64,000 bases of DNA from Diphasiastrum complanatum (taxonomy: Eukaryota; Streptophyta; Lycopodiopsida; Lycopodiales; Lycopodiaceae). The stretch covers positions 67,397,923 to 67,461,922 of the forward strand of contig CM055092.1 in NCBI GenBank assembly GCA_029204225.1. The letters run 5' to 3'. The position numbers and the translations under genes are program-made. Each line of letters starts with the position of its first letter. The stretch's first letter is position 1. Positions 1 to 9,840 of the stretch are shown here, one piece after another. The notes beneath the pieces are model-generated. The model was given only the letters and a program-made list of their open reading frames with translations. It made no database searches and had not been told where the DNA came from.

Positions 1-1356
1 TACATCATTCAAACCTAGGACATTCTAGGAATAGACATTCATTCTGAAGTAGCAAGAAGGAGAAGGCACGGACTACATTGACAAAGTTGCTTCTTGAACA
101 GGCAGACCATGAAAAAGCTTAGCACGCAGATCCCGCTTAATGGTTGTAAGTCTGTTTGAGGCCTTACCAATGGTGGAACGTTTTTTTGGTAATGGTTGCA
201 CCGAGGGCGTCGTAGTAGCCTGAGTGACAGAAGACCCCATACGAGAAGCAGAATTTGTGCGGGGATAGACAGCTGAGGCACTAGAAGAGCAGACGAGAAG
301 GCGAGCATTTGTGAAGAAGAAAGAGACGGCTGAAGACCAGAAGCATGCTGTTACTCTAGAGGATAATCTGCCCAACGCGTGGATGAAGAGGGCCCAAAAT
401 TGTCAGAGAACTGAGAAGGAGAGGGGCATGAGTGTTGTCCAGCATAACTATAACAATGGGAGCGGTCTCAGTTGCCAGGGATAGCATAGTAGAAGGGATG
501 GAACATTGATCCGAAAGAGGGCGCAGTATCAACCATAGGAAGGAGCGGCGGCCTATTTTCAACAGCAAACAGATTCCCGTGAGACAAATGCGGAGGTTCC
601 TGCATTGACAAAGTTGATGAAGGCAGCAGAGGCATAGGCAACAGGGGTGCCAGAGCATAGCCGGTAGGTGCAGCCTTCAATGAGGGTCGAATCGGATGTG
701 GAGCCAAAACCCACACTGTCTTGCGAGAACGAGCAGACCTAGGAGGCTAAACACTCAGGCCCCCCTGCGGCTTCCTCTTGACATATTTGCGCTTCTGGCC
801 CACGAACATGATCATTGATGGCGGGGACAGCAACGTTGGAGGGGATGAATCCAGGCCCACTAGAAGAGTATTGGAGGGACTAGGAGTAGACATGTTGGAA
901 GAGAACAGTTGAGAAGGGATGTAGAGAGGGAAGGATAGGAGAGCTCGCAGCATATGGAACTGAGGGGGATAGCGGATGGAAAGCAGAGCAAGAGGGAGGG
1001 AAGAAAGCAGATGAGGAGAAAGAGGGAAGGGGAGGAGCTACAAAAATCAGTGGGACGGCTGCAGGAATTACAGAAGGAGCAGAAGAAAAGAGAGTGCACT
1101 CACCAGCCAGAGGAAGAGAGCACGCTGGCAAGGAAGGAAGAGAGGTTGGAGAAGAAGAGGAAGCATAAACCGCAGTAGGAGTGAGAGAGGGCGAAGCAAC
1201 AAAGGAGGGGAAAGGTAAGGCAGAAAATTCCAGAACGCGATCTGGCAGACTGGGAACATCATACTCCACACGTACAGAGGGAACCACTCTCTCAATCTCC
1301 TCCACAACCATCTCCATATCTAAGTCGGTGGTCGTGAGCTTCTCGTCCATCGCCAT
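1..1356 (-). pseudogene. Ser/Pro-rich ORF remnants, unidentified
   Basis: The minus strand holds overlapping open stretches in different frames. One of 158 codons begins with ATG at 1356 and others lie at 747-953, 468-716 and 73-375. The predicted peptides are rich in Ser, Pro, Leu and Ala with short basic patches such as QKRKYVKRKPQGG. I see no catalytic motif. A frameshifted low-complexity coding remnant, for example ORF1 of a non-LTR retrotransposon, is possible. It could equally be non-coding DNA whose composition keeps frames open. I do not recognise the family. Confidence 0.25.
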
Positions 1357-2326
1357 CCAAGAAAACTATTGCTTATTACTTATTCACAAAATACTGGTAC
1401 ATTACAATTGAAGAGTATGTGCTTTGATTTCATATTCTAATTACAAACTACCTTAATATCATCTGTGTCTAAGTATACCTTGTCATGAAGATCAATGCAA
1501 CAAATTTCCTATTGAAAATAGAGCTATATATAATCAAAGACAATCTATATTCAGTTCTTGGATTTCTCACTGTGAAAAGGCCACAAAAGGCAATCATTGT
1601 GGGACCTGTTGTGTGTAGTAGACAATCGTTGTAGTAGGATCTGTAGCTAATGGAACGATAAGTAGATATGTTGAAAGTAGAATGAAAAGCAAAGGACCTT
1701 CTTGGTGATTTATGGATTCAGATACTTAGAATGATGAATTACTCAAGCACGAGAACATCAATCATGATTAGTTGACTCTGGAAATCAATTCTCTACAACA
1801 ACAGATAATTGCTGTGCAACAAAAGCATCTTTAATTGAGGCAGGAGCTACGAGCTTGCAACCCCTACACCTAACATTTAGCCTTTAATTTCAAGTGAAAA
1901 AAAGTATCCCAAATTCCGTTTGGCTTTGTTGAACCAATGGGCATTTCAAGTTTTTCAATGCACTATTCTCTGTTCAGTAGTCAAATTGCCACAAGCACTA
2001 TGCATATGTGTGGTGACAAAATTTTAAAAAATAGCTAAATGTGTCAACCACATGGGATGAGGTCCTAGAGGCTATTAAAATTAACATTTTTGTTGATTTG
2101 AAACAATTTCTGATATTATTGTCATTTTGTTATCTTACAAATGGGCACCGCTTGCATATGGACCCTACTTTGATCTAATCACATTTTATCGTTGGCCCAC
2201 CCAAGGAAACAACTTGAATTATAAAGTCATCCACCACCCCATGATTTAAAGGATGCCAGTGTTTTGTCACAAAATTCGATGTTTATGAAGGAGCAATTTG
2301 AAAAAATAAGCCATATCACTTTTCCA

Positions 2327-2329
<3 letters not shown>
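1357..2329. other. no recognisable gene
   Basis: AT-rich DNA with short interrupted frames. A stretch around 1740-1960 might be a worn gag fragment (many Gln and Lys codons between stops), but it is too degraded to support. Nothing else is visible. Confidence 0.4.

Positions 2330-2367
<38 letters not shown>
2330..2367. repeat. (TA)n microsatellite
   Basis: About 19 uninterrupted AT/TA dinucleotides. It explains the Tyr-Ile runs in apparent reading frames here. Confidence 0.95.
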
Positions 2368-2370
<3 letters not shown>

Positions 2371-2399
2371 TAAAACTATTTGAGAGAGAGAGTGTGTTT

Positions 2400-2640
2400 T
2401 TGCCGTCAAAAATGTCACGTTGTGCCCTCAAAAATGTCACGCTTTGCCTGCAAAAAACGTCATTCATTTGCAAAGAAAAAAAAAAAACACGTTTGAAAAA
2501 AAATGTGTAAGAAACCACACATGCCAGCCATTTTTTAACAAGCCAATTTTTTTTCTTTTGGGTGCGCGCGCACGCGCACACACACACACATTTCAAATTT
2601 TTTTTTCCCTACCCCCGCGCGCAGAATTTTTTTTTTTCAC
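2400..2640. repeat. short tandem motif plus A- and CA-rich tracts
   Basis: Three imperfect copies of a roughly 22-26-bp unit built on GCC-TCAAAAATGTCACG lie at 2400-2455. They are followed by poly-A runs, a (GC/CA)n tract at 2563-2590 and poly-T runs. There is no coding signal. Confidence 0.7.
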
Positions 2641-3086
2641 ATTTTTATTTTGTGTTGAGATCGCATATTTCTGGCGCTATATCGAATCACCAGGATTTTG
2701 CCCAAAAGCAAAGCAACCACCACCAACAGAGCCTCCCGTGAGAAGCGGAATCCTAGAATGAGACTTACCAAGCAAGCCGCAACATGCAAGCAGAGTCGTA
2801 AGGCGCTAGGGCGTGTGGTTGCCTTGGAAACCGCAGCTGTCCTTGACCAGTTGCTTTCATCTTTTCCTTGAATCAATTTACATTAAGCCACCTTAACCAG
2901 TGCATGTTCCTTAACTTATAGATAATCCACATGCCATCTGTTTGCTCAGTAACTTTCAAAAGCAACAGAAACTCATTCATTAGTATCTATTATTGTCTAT
3001 CAATCATTGAAGAGAGGCGCATGTTTTTTGCTTAATTATAACAAAATGCTATAAACTTCAGAATCTCCAAACCACAGCTTCTTTGC

Positions 3087-4050
3087 ATGCGAACTTTGCA
3101 TAGAAGTCTCAATGACGAAAATATTTCTTCGAAACTCCTACATCTTGAGTCTTCGCCAACCTCATTATTCCCTGTCACCAACACACACTTCGCAGCGAAA
3201 TCTCCACAACCCGAGCAAATTGACGATCCAAAGCTTAAGAGAATTGTGGTAGAAGCAGGACGTCTCACAAATCTGACAGCATCCTTGCTTGCACAGTCAG
3301 GCATAAATTTTTTCCATTTAAGTATTGATAAACGCATGCCAGTAGCATGGAACCAGCATCGGACAGTGAAGTCCCTCATGCGAATTGAAGCTTTGAGGTA
3401 CGGGGGAGGGGCAATGCGAAATTGTTCATGTTTGCTGCATACGTGACCGTTTCAATGGTACTTCACTCCGTTTACTGTACTTTTAGGTAATATCTAATTA
3501 TGTGCAGTGCTGACTTTACTGTGTCCTTGGCCAAAACAGGTTCGTTAGAGAGCAAAGGCTCGATGGTATTATTATCTTTGTTGATGATAGCAACACACAT
3601 AGCCTTCAGCTTTTTGATGAAGTGGTTAGGTGCTATATTTGTCGGTATTCTAGCCAATTATGTGTCAACAAAGGATCCTCAGGGGATCCAAGCTTCTCTG
3701 TTCAGGGCCCTGCATGCAATGAGTCTTGCCATGTTATCGGTTGGCATCTATTACCAACATATGAACAAAACAGAAAGTTTGATGCTGGTGAGAGGGCTTT
3801 ATTAGTGAAAGATTTGAAATGGGCTGGCTTTGTGCTCAACTCCAGGATGCTATGGGAAGGTGCAGAGAAGCCGGATTATATATCGGATTGGGATGAATGG
3901 ATATTGTCGAATCTGGAGACTCCCAGCAATCCTTTGGGAATTGTTAAAGATGAGGTTTTCGTGGAACCGCTGGGAAACTACGGTCGGCGGGAAGTGCTTT
4001 TGTGATGGCTTCGAGTGGAAGCTCGGGCTGATGGTAAATTTCCTTCCATG
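3087..4050 (+). pseudogene. IRX14: GT43 xylan glycosyltransferase, IRX14-like, broken
   Basis: IRX14-type GT43 proteins are Golgi enzymes needed to elongate the xylan backbone of plant cell walls. Exon one (about 3087-3397) contains LKRIVVEAGRLTNLTASLL and NFFHL, then MRIEALR, which matches the start of the GT43 fold. A GT-AG intron at 3398-3539 joins in frame to FVREQRLDGIIIFVDDSN, the family's DXD-like region in the DDSN form typical of IRX14. Downstream come VQGPACNE, KWAGFVLNSRMLW, PLGI and VEPLGNYGRR. The copy is broken. KWLGAIFVGILAN (about 3612-3655) is in another frame, so two compensating shifts flank it. A TGA at 4003-4005 replaces a family Trp just before WLRVEARADGKFP. The N-terminal membrane anchor and the C-terminus are absent. 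The gene assignment is firm and the pseudogene status very likely. Confidence 0.85.
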
Positions 4051-4283
4051 TCAGTTATGGTTCTAAGATCTCCTTTTATGGCTTAATTTAAAAAGTCATA
4101 ACAGTTTTATTCTATGTTTGCAATTGCTTAAATCTCAAGGGACCATTGCTATTCAAAAGTCTTTGAGAAAAGTTTGTCCTCAAGAGTTCCTTTTGACTCC
4201 GCAAAATACATTTTAGACACAGCTGTTTTTGTCTTCCGTTTTTCTTGAATATAGAGCTCTTACATTTCTTTTCCCTTGGTTAG

Positions 4284-4452
4284 GTTTTTGAAAGAAAAAG
4301 ATAGACTGTGGGAAATGGAAAGGTGAAATCTGGAGATAGTCTCAAAGGAAAGGGAAAGAGAGATCGCGCAACAGAAGGAGCGAGACAAGGCAGCAACAAA
4401 GGCAACCAAGAAGAAAGCCAAGGACTCAAGATCAGGTTTTAATATGACTTAA
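4284..4452 (+). pseudogene. candidate charged terminal exon, unidentified
   Basis: After a plausible splice acceptor (ttgg-ttag, ending at 4283) one frame reads a highly charged helix-like peptide with EREREIAQQKERDKAATKAT and KKKAKDSRS. It ends at TAA 4450-4452 and is interrupted once by TGA at 4324-4326. It may be the last exon of a decayed gene next to the IRX14 remnant. I do not recognise it, and it does not match the C-terminus I would expect for IRX14. Confidence 0.25.
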
Positions 4453-4465
4453 GTTTGTATCCTAC

Positions 4466-5375
4466 TGTTGTAAAGCTGACTCGGGTGCACCCAGCGTGCC
4501 CTGTAAGACTCAAAGGGGTGACACTCTCTAAGGTCCCAGAGCAAGTTAGAACGTCAAGGACTGAGCCTCCGACCTGTGGTGAGCCAGTCAAGTAGTCACA
4601 AAGTCATGAGCTAGCTCTGGAGCTCGAGTCATGGCCTAGTCAGGAAAGCAAGTTGATTCGGCCGCCGGGACGGCTCCCGGGACCCATGTCCGGGAGCCAG
4701 ACTGATTTGCCAGGCTTAATCAGCAAAATAAAAACTAAGTCCTAAAAAGCGTGTTTTACCAGAAAGCACTATGTTTCAAACCAGAGAGGGTGCGCCGAAT
4801 CACAGCAGAACTATAGGGGGAGTCCGACAGACAGAAACTTGGGCAGCTCAACCAGCGCCAGGAATCCAATCGCCAGGCCTCAGCTCCCTCTACCAGCACG
4901 AGCCAGACACAATGCCCAGCACGTGTTGGTGGCCCCGAGACCGGTCAGTCTATGTATGAATGTAACCTCTTCCAAATCTAATAAAGTTGATCCTTGGGGA
5001 TGATTACCATTTCGGTTTCGCCTCTGGGACTGGTCCAAGTGGAAGGACCCTTACTACAACCTTTTTGCGTCGCTGGCGCCTAAGGGTCCCTGTCATCGAC
5101 ATGGGGCTTGCCGCTATGCCAATTGGTCAGTTTGGCGACCACTATGCCTTGGGTTTCATGTGTGGCTTGTCTTTGCCTTTGGTTACCTTTTGGGGACGGA
5201 TTCTGAGTTGGCTTTCGGGTTGGTTGGGATTCCAGTTTTCTTAAGTCTGAATGGTCAAGCTTGTTACGATTCTGAGTTGGCTTTTACGTAAGAGCATGAT
5301 GGATGAATGTTAGACTTAAGCGCGTGTTGGGGAAACCGCTCAAGTCCCAGCGCCCTTTGAGGCGCCGGCGCAACA
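4466..5375 (+). repeat. 5' LTR of the Gag-only element
   Basis: It begins TGTTGTAAAGCTGACTCGGG right after CCTAC and ends GGCGCCGGCGCAACA. It is repeated almost base for base at 8788-9698. The 85-codon open frame inside it (4987-5244) occurs in both LTRs and is probably incidental. Confidence 0.95.
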
Positions 5376-5377
5376 TG

Positions 5378-5389
5378 TGGTATCAGAGA
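5378..5389 (+). promoter_or_regulatory. primer-binding site (initiator tRNA-Met type)
   Basis: TGGTATCAGAGA lies 2 bases after the 5' LTR. It matches the first 11 bases of the TGGTATCAGAGC site used by many plant LTR elements, which is complementary to the 3' end of initiator tRNA-Met. Minus-strand DNA synthesis would start here. Confidence 0.9.
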
Positions 5390-5465
5390 TGACTAGCCGG
5401 TCAGCTACGCAAGTCTCACAGGGATGGCCACGTTTTGGGATTTGTCAGGACAACCGTTGCGCAAG

Positions 5466-5851
5466 GTGCTGCCCACAGTGTAAGCACGGGTGCGTCCACG
5501 GTCGGGGTGGTCGGCAGAACGGGGGACTTGATGAGTCAAAGTGCTGCCCTCGAGGTGTAAGCACGGTCAGTTCTCGCGGTTCGGGCCTGGCGTTGTCTGC
5601 ACGTCGGACGGATGAGGCAAAGTGCTGCCTAGGTAGGTGAAAGCACGGTCTGTACCTTGTGGGGTGCGGGGCGACATATTCGAACTGTACGGGTTAACCA
5701 TTGATATAGAGATGCTGTTCGAATTCGGGTGTAAAGCACGGGTGGTTAGCTGCCTGTGCGGGATAGCTGCCGATCGTTTAGCTATAAGGGCTATCGACCA
5801 AAAAGTGGTGGGGCGTGACTGAGGCAATGTGCTGCTTAATGGTGAAAGCAC
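5466..5851 (+). repeat. repeated GTGCT...AGCAC stem-loops in the leader
   Basis: The untranslated leader carries four copies of a unit reading GCAA(A/G/T)GTGCTGCC...AGCACGG, at 5466-5487, 5541-5564, 5622-5646 and 5829-5851. A fifth, weaker copy lies at about 5712-5739. GTGCT and AGCAC are inverted repeats separated by 12-15 bases, so each unit can fold into a small hairpin. Packaging or dimerisation signals of retroelements lie in this part of the RNA, so such a role is plausible but unproven. Confidence 0.7.
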
Positions 5852-6206
5852 GGATGGTTGGATGGATGTTTCCCCGTGGGCTAATTCTGGGATAGATTTG
5901 TGTGGGCGCGGCTAGGCAAAGGTCCTACGTCCGGTCTCAGGGGGGTTTGTGGCTTGAGAGGGATCCTCTGTGTTTGCTTTGGTTGGTATGTTCCGTTTGT
6001 TGTGTGCTTGCTTGGACACAAATGACCTGGTTCCTACTTAGCTCTCAGGTGATGTGGGCGTGCTAAGTTTGAGGAAGGGATATTTTCATTGAAGCTGATT
6101 TAATAAAGAAGAAAAGAGAGCTGTGGGGCCCGGCCGACAGAAGGGAGAGCTTCAAATATAAAAAGGATTGAGGCGATAATCTGTTGGAAGTACACCTCTT
6201 ACTATA

Positions 6207-8273
6207 ATGGAGGACCATCTTGAAGAGTTACGAGCATTGACGGACGGAGAAGAGCTGGTTCGAGAATATAGCTCTCGCATTCATCGAGATGGCACCAGGT
6301 CCAAGTCGAGAAAGAAAGAGCGTATGCACTCCACAGTGGCGCCTCTCCAAGAAGAGATGGGTGGCCCTTCTGAACCTACACCAAGAGACGAACCCTTGCC
6401 AGAGGCGCAACAGGACCTCTTTGAAGTGAAGATGCGGCAATACTTATCAAGCGCAATGACGGCTATGCTTAGCGAGGTGAAGAAAGATAGAGAAACCGAA
6501 AGGAAAGAATGGCAAACATCCTTGCGAGCCTTGAATCTTACTCAATTTAACCTTGCTAGAGAAATGAGAGACGGGCTAACACAGCTTGAAGCCAGGTTTG
6601 AAGAGTTGGAAGCAACTAGGGGGAATGCAGTGGTGCCTCTTCCACAGATACCAAGAGAACCACGAGCGCGAAACACGGAGGGCCCAAGGAAGACTGCCAA
6701 AGTGAAAGCACCACCTACTTTCAAAGGAGAGCGTGACATTCGAGTTGTGGAAGATTGGTTGTTTCACATGGACCATTACTTCCGTCTGATGAACACTCCT
6801 GAGGATGAAAGAATTGACTTGGCATTAGCATATTTTGAGGGCTACACTACAAATTGGTACCGGATGGCAGGAATGCATTTGCAAACATGGGACGCATTCA
6901 AAGCCGCGTTACGAGAGGAGTTCATATCGAAGGATTCACACATGAGATTGAGGACAGAATTATCGGGGCTCAAACAGAAAGGGTCATTGCGAGAGTACCT
7001 CAATAAATTCAGACAGAGTGTATGGGTTATTGAAGATATGTCCGAGGCGGACAAAACTCATTACCTATTGTCTGGAATGCAATCTTGGACCCGGCGTGCG
7101 ATAGACAGCTACATGCCCCATGATTTCAATTCAACTATTCGAGCGGCTGAAATGGTTTGTGATTATGAGAGCACATTGGCACCAGCTGCTCCCGCAACCT
7201 CAACAAGAGTATTTAGTGGATCCAGACCGAGTCCGAGCTTCTTTTCAAGGGGGGACTCAGCTCCAAATGGCAACCAAGCCTCGAGTAGCGTGAACAAATT
7301 CCCAACAAAAACAGGGTTTGGCAACCAAGGCAACAATGGAGGGAACATGTTCCAGAGAAGAAACAATGTTGGACCTTCAGCTAGTCATAGCAACAGCTCA
7401 CCAACAGTGGGCAGTTCCATGCGTTGCTTCAACTGTCATCAACAAGGTCACTCTTGGAGGTCATGCCCCAAACCATTGAATAAGCAAATCATGGCTGCCA
7501 TTGAAGGATTTGATAGGATGGAGAGAGAGGCATTTGATCAAGAAGATGGTGAACAAGATGATGAAGAGGACCCAGAAACGGATTTGACGGAGTCTGACCT
7601 GAATGCCTTGCAACAGATAGGGGCACTTGCGGCGTATCGTGAACATCTTATGGCGACTCTTGCGAGAGGATCCAAGTTATTGTACCTGAAAGGCTGTATT
7701 CAAGGCAGGATCATTTACTTCATGGTAGACCTGGGGGCGTCACATAACTACTTGTCAGAAAAACTGACAGGAGAATTGGACATCCAATGTGAAGAAAATG
7801 TGACTCCTATTTGTGTGGAGACCGCGAAAGGTACAATGACCACTTGTAGATTGGCAACCAACTTACCAATCTCTCTGGGAGCCTGGAAGAATGGACTAAC
7901 GTTCACAATCTTGAAGATGGATGCCTTCGACGCTATTTTGGGATTAAGCTGGTTTAACGAACATTTGGTGGCCTTCTTGGCAAAAGGGGTTAACCTTGTG
8001 TTATTATATAATGGCAGGAGACCTTGTGTCGTCAGAGCTGTGCCAGAGGACCAACTAGAAAAGAACGACACAAATGAATCTGAGCTAACCATTCCTCCCA
8101 ATCTCATTCACCTATTTAACGAAAGACAGCCAACAGTGACAGACCAGCTGACACGGGAACAAATGGAGCCAACATTGCCTATAGTCTCTACATCAAAGGT
8201 GAATTCAAGTGTCGATGCAGAGCTCAAGGAGCTCACCTTGTGTGACCAAGCGAAAGCTCACTTCTTTAACTAA
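6207..8273 (+). CDS. Gag with zinc knuckle and protease-like domain
   Basis: This 688-codon ORF is the only protein of the Gag-only element. The N-terminus is charged and partly coiled-coil. Residues about 160-330 form a Ty3-type Gag capsid region (KAPPTFKGERDIRVVEDWL, then WYRM, FISKDS and LREYLNKFRQ). A basic/Ser/Asn-rich linker leads to one CCHC zinc knuckle, CFNCHQQGHSWRSC, at about residues 410-423. An acidic stretch (EDGEQDDEEDPETD) follows. A retropepsin-like segment at about 500-610 contains MVDLGASHNYLSEKL and DAFDAILGLSWF. The usual active-site Asp-Ser/Thr-Gly reads Asp-Leu-Gly, so protease activity is doubtful. The ORF has no frameshift, unlike nearly all neighbouring retroelement genes. 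It would make virus-like particles if expressed. Confidence 0.9.
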   Translation: MEDHLEELRALTDGEELVREYSSRIHRDGTRSKSRKKERMHSTVAPLQEEMGGPSEPTPRDEPLPEAQQDLFEVKMRQYLSSAMTAMLSEVKKDRETERKEWQTSLRALNLTQFNLAREMRDGLTQLEARFEELEATRGNAVVPLPQIPREPRARNTEGPRKTAKVKAPPTFKGERDIRVVEDWLFHMDHYFRLMNTPEDERIDLALAYFEGYTTNWYRMAGMHLQTWDAFKAALREEFISKDSHMRLRTELSGLKQKGSLREYLNKFRQSVWVIEDMSEADKTHYLLSGMQSWTRRAIDSYMPHDFNSTIRAAEMVCDYESTLAPAAPATSTRVFSGSRPSPSFFSRGDSAPNGNQASSSVNKFPTKTGFGNQGNNGGNMFQRRNNVGPSASHSNSSPTVGSSMRCFNCHQQGHSWRSCPKPLNKQIMAAIEGFDRMEREAFDQEDGEQDDEEDPETDLTESDLNALQQIGALAAYREHLMATLARGSKLLYLKGCIQGRIIYFMVDLGASHNYLSEKLTGELDIQCEENVTPICVETAKGTMTTCRLATNLPISLGAWKNGLTFTILKMDAFDAILGLSWFNEHLVAFLAKGVNLVLLYNGRRPCVVRAVPEDQLEKNDTNESELTIPPNLIHLFNERQPTVTDQLTREQMEPTLPIVSTSKVNSSVDAELKELTLCDQAKAHFFN

Positions 8274-8405
8274 GGACATCCAACAGTGACAAACCAGCTG
8301 ACGCGAGGTCAAATGGAGCCAACATTGCCTGCAGTTTCTACATCAAAGGTGAATCTAAGTGCTGATGTAGAGCTCAAGGAGCTCAACCTGGACGACCAAA
8401 CGAAA
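8125..8405 (+). repeat. 150-bp tandem duplication over the gag 3' end
   Basis: Bases 8125-8274 (last codons of gag plus TAA) are repeated at 8275-8405 with scattered changes. Examples are GACAGCCAACAGTGACA versus GACATCCAACAGTGACA, and GCTCAAGGAGCTCA in both. The second copy lies after the stop and is untranslated. The duplication was probably present before, or arose around, the deletion of pol in this lineage. Confidence 0.9.
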
Positions 8406-8787
8406 TATCTAGAGTCCTAGGGGACTCATCCAGATGTGCGATGAAAACGACATATCTGAGGTTTAAGGGAGCCGTAAGTACCTTTTTCTTTCATGTTAAT
8501 AAAGTAAGCTGCATTTCTCATCGAGGAGTGAGCTTCAGTCTAATGTCTAAGTGCAGCAGCTTCACACAGGTTTTACGTAAGTGAACTAGATCCACACTTT
8601 TCATGTGCTGGGTGTAAAACACAATATCATTACTCCGCTTTACAGTTGGTTTCCTTTGGCCGGTGAATCAAGCCCGTGCCCTTGTATATGTGACTAAAGT
8701 CTGGCCGGTGAATTAAGCCCGTGCCATGAGTCTTAGGTTCTAGTTTGGCCCTGATGAGGACATCAGCTTTCTCAAACGAGGGGAGGA
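8406..8787 (+). promoter_or_regulatory. 3' untranslated region and polypurine tract
   Basis: No coding signal. It contains a 23-base motif GGCCGGTGAAT(C/T)AAGCCCGTGCC twice, near 8658 and 8702. It ends with the purine tract gaggggagga (8778-8787) directly before the 3' LTR, the expected plus-strand primer. The last 100 bases match the region before the LTR of the gypsy element at 18.9-22.3 kb. Confidence 0.8.
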
Positions 8788-9698
8788 TGTTGTAAAGCTG
8801 ACTCGGGTGCACCCAGCGTGCCCTGTAAGACTCAAAGGGGTGACCCTCTCTAAGGTCCCAGAGCAAGTTAGAACGTCAAGGACTGAGCCTCCGACCTGTG
8901 GTGAGCCAGTCAAGTAGTCACAAAGTCATGAGCTAGCTCTGGAGCTCAAGTCATGGCCTAGTCAAGAAAGCAAGTTGATTCGGCCGCCGGGACGGCTCCC
9001 GGGACCCATGTCCGGGAGCCAAACTGATTCTGCCAGGCTTAATCAGCAAAATAAAAACTAAGTCCTAAAAAGCGTGCTTTACCAGAAAGCACTATGTTTC
9101 AAACCAGAGGGGGTGCGCCGAATCACAGCAGAACTATAGGGGGAGTCCGACAGACAGAAACTTGGGCAGCTTAACCAGCGCCATGAATCCAGTCGCCAGG
9201 TCTCAGCTCCCTCTACCAGCACGAGCCAGGCACAATGCCCAGCACTTGTTGGTGGCCCCGAGACCGGTCAGTCTATGTATGAATGTAACCTCTTCCAAAT
9301 CTAATAAAGTTGATCCTTGGGGATGATTATCATTTCGGTTTCGCCTCCGGGACTGGTCCAAGTGGAAGGACCCTTACTACAACCTTTTTGCGTCGCTGGC
9401 GCCTAAGGGTCCCTGTCATCGACATGGGGCTTGCCGCTATGCCAGTTGGTCAGTTTGGCGACCACTATGCCTTGGGTTTCATGTGTGGCTTGTCTTTGCC
9501 TTTGGTTACCTTTTGGGGACGGATTCTGAGTTGGCTTTCGGGTTGGTTGGGATTCCAGTTTTCTTAAGTCTGAATGGTTAAGCTTGTTACGTTTCTGAGT
9601 TGGCTTTTACGTAAGAGCATGATGGATGAATGTTAGACTTAAGCGTGTGTTGGGGAAACCGCTCAAGTCCCAGCGCCCTTTGAGGCGCCGGCGCAACA
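8788..9698 (+). repeat. 3' LTR of the Gag-only element
   Basis: Nearly identical copy of 4466-5375, followed by the second CCTAC at 9699-9703. Confidence 0.95.
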
Positions 9699-9840
9699 CC
9701 TACTAGCACATTGCATTTCTAAATTCTAGAGAAACTTATGCGCTATTTTTTAAATGCACTGATGTTAATGTGAGTCTAGGTTTTAGTTGTGCAAATCTTT
9801 CCAATGATAAACCATTTTTATGTGCTTCTTCATTATGCAG

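Larger units (their letters stand above)
4466..9698 (+). mobile_element. Gag-only LTR retrotransposon (TR-GAG-like), complete ends
   Basis: This is a complete 5.2-kb element with the direct target duplication CCTAC at 4461-4465 and 9699-9703. It has two LTRs (910 and 911 bp) that start TGTTGTAAAG and end GCGCAACA, a primer-binding site, a structured leader, one long ORF and a polypurine tract. Only about 515 bases separate the ORF stop from the 3' LTR, and no reverse transcriptase, RNase H or integrase is present. It must therefore depend on proteins supplied in trans. The two LTRs differ at only a handful of positions by eye, so insertion was recent relative to the surrounding debris. It separates the remnants of two host genes. 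Confidence 0.93.

Noticed and set aside
4987-5244. 85-codon ORF conserved in both LTRs of the Gag-only element
   Set aside because: Identity simply reflects the young LTR pair; the related LTR at 19050-19313 keeps the frame only partly, and no domain is visible.
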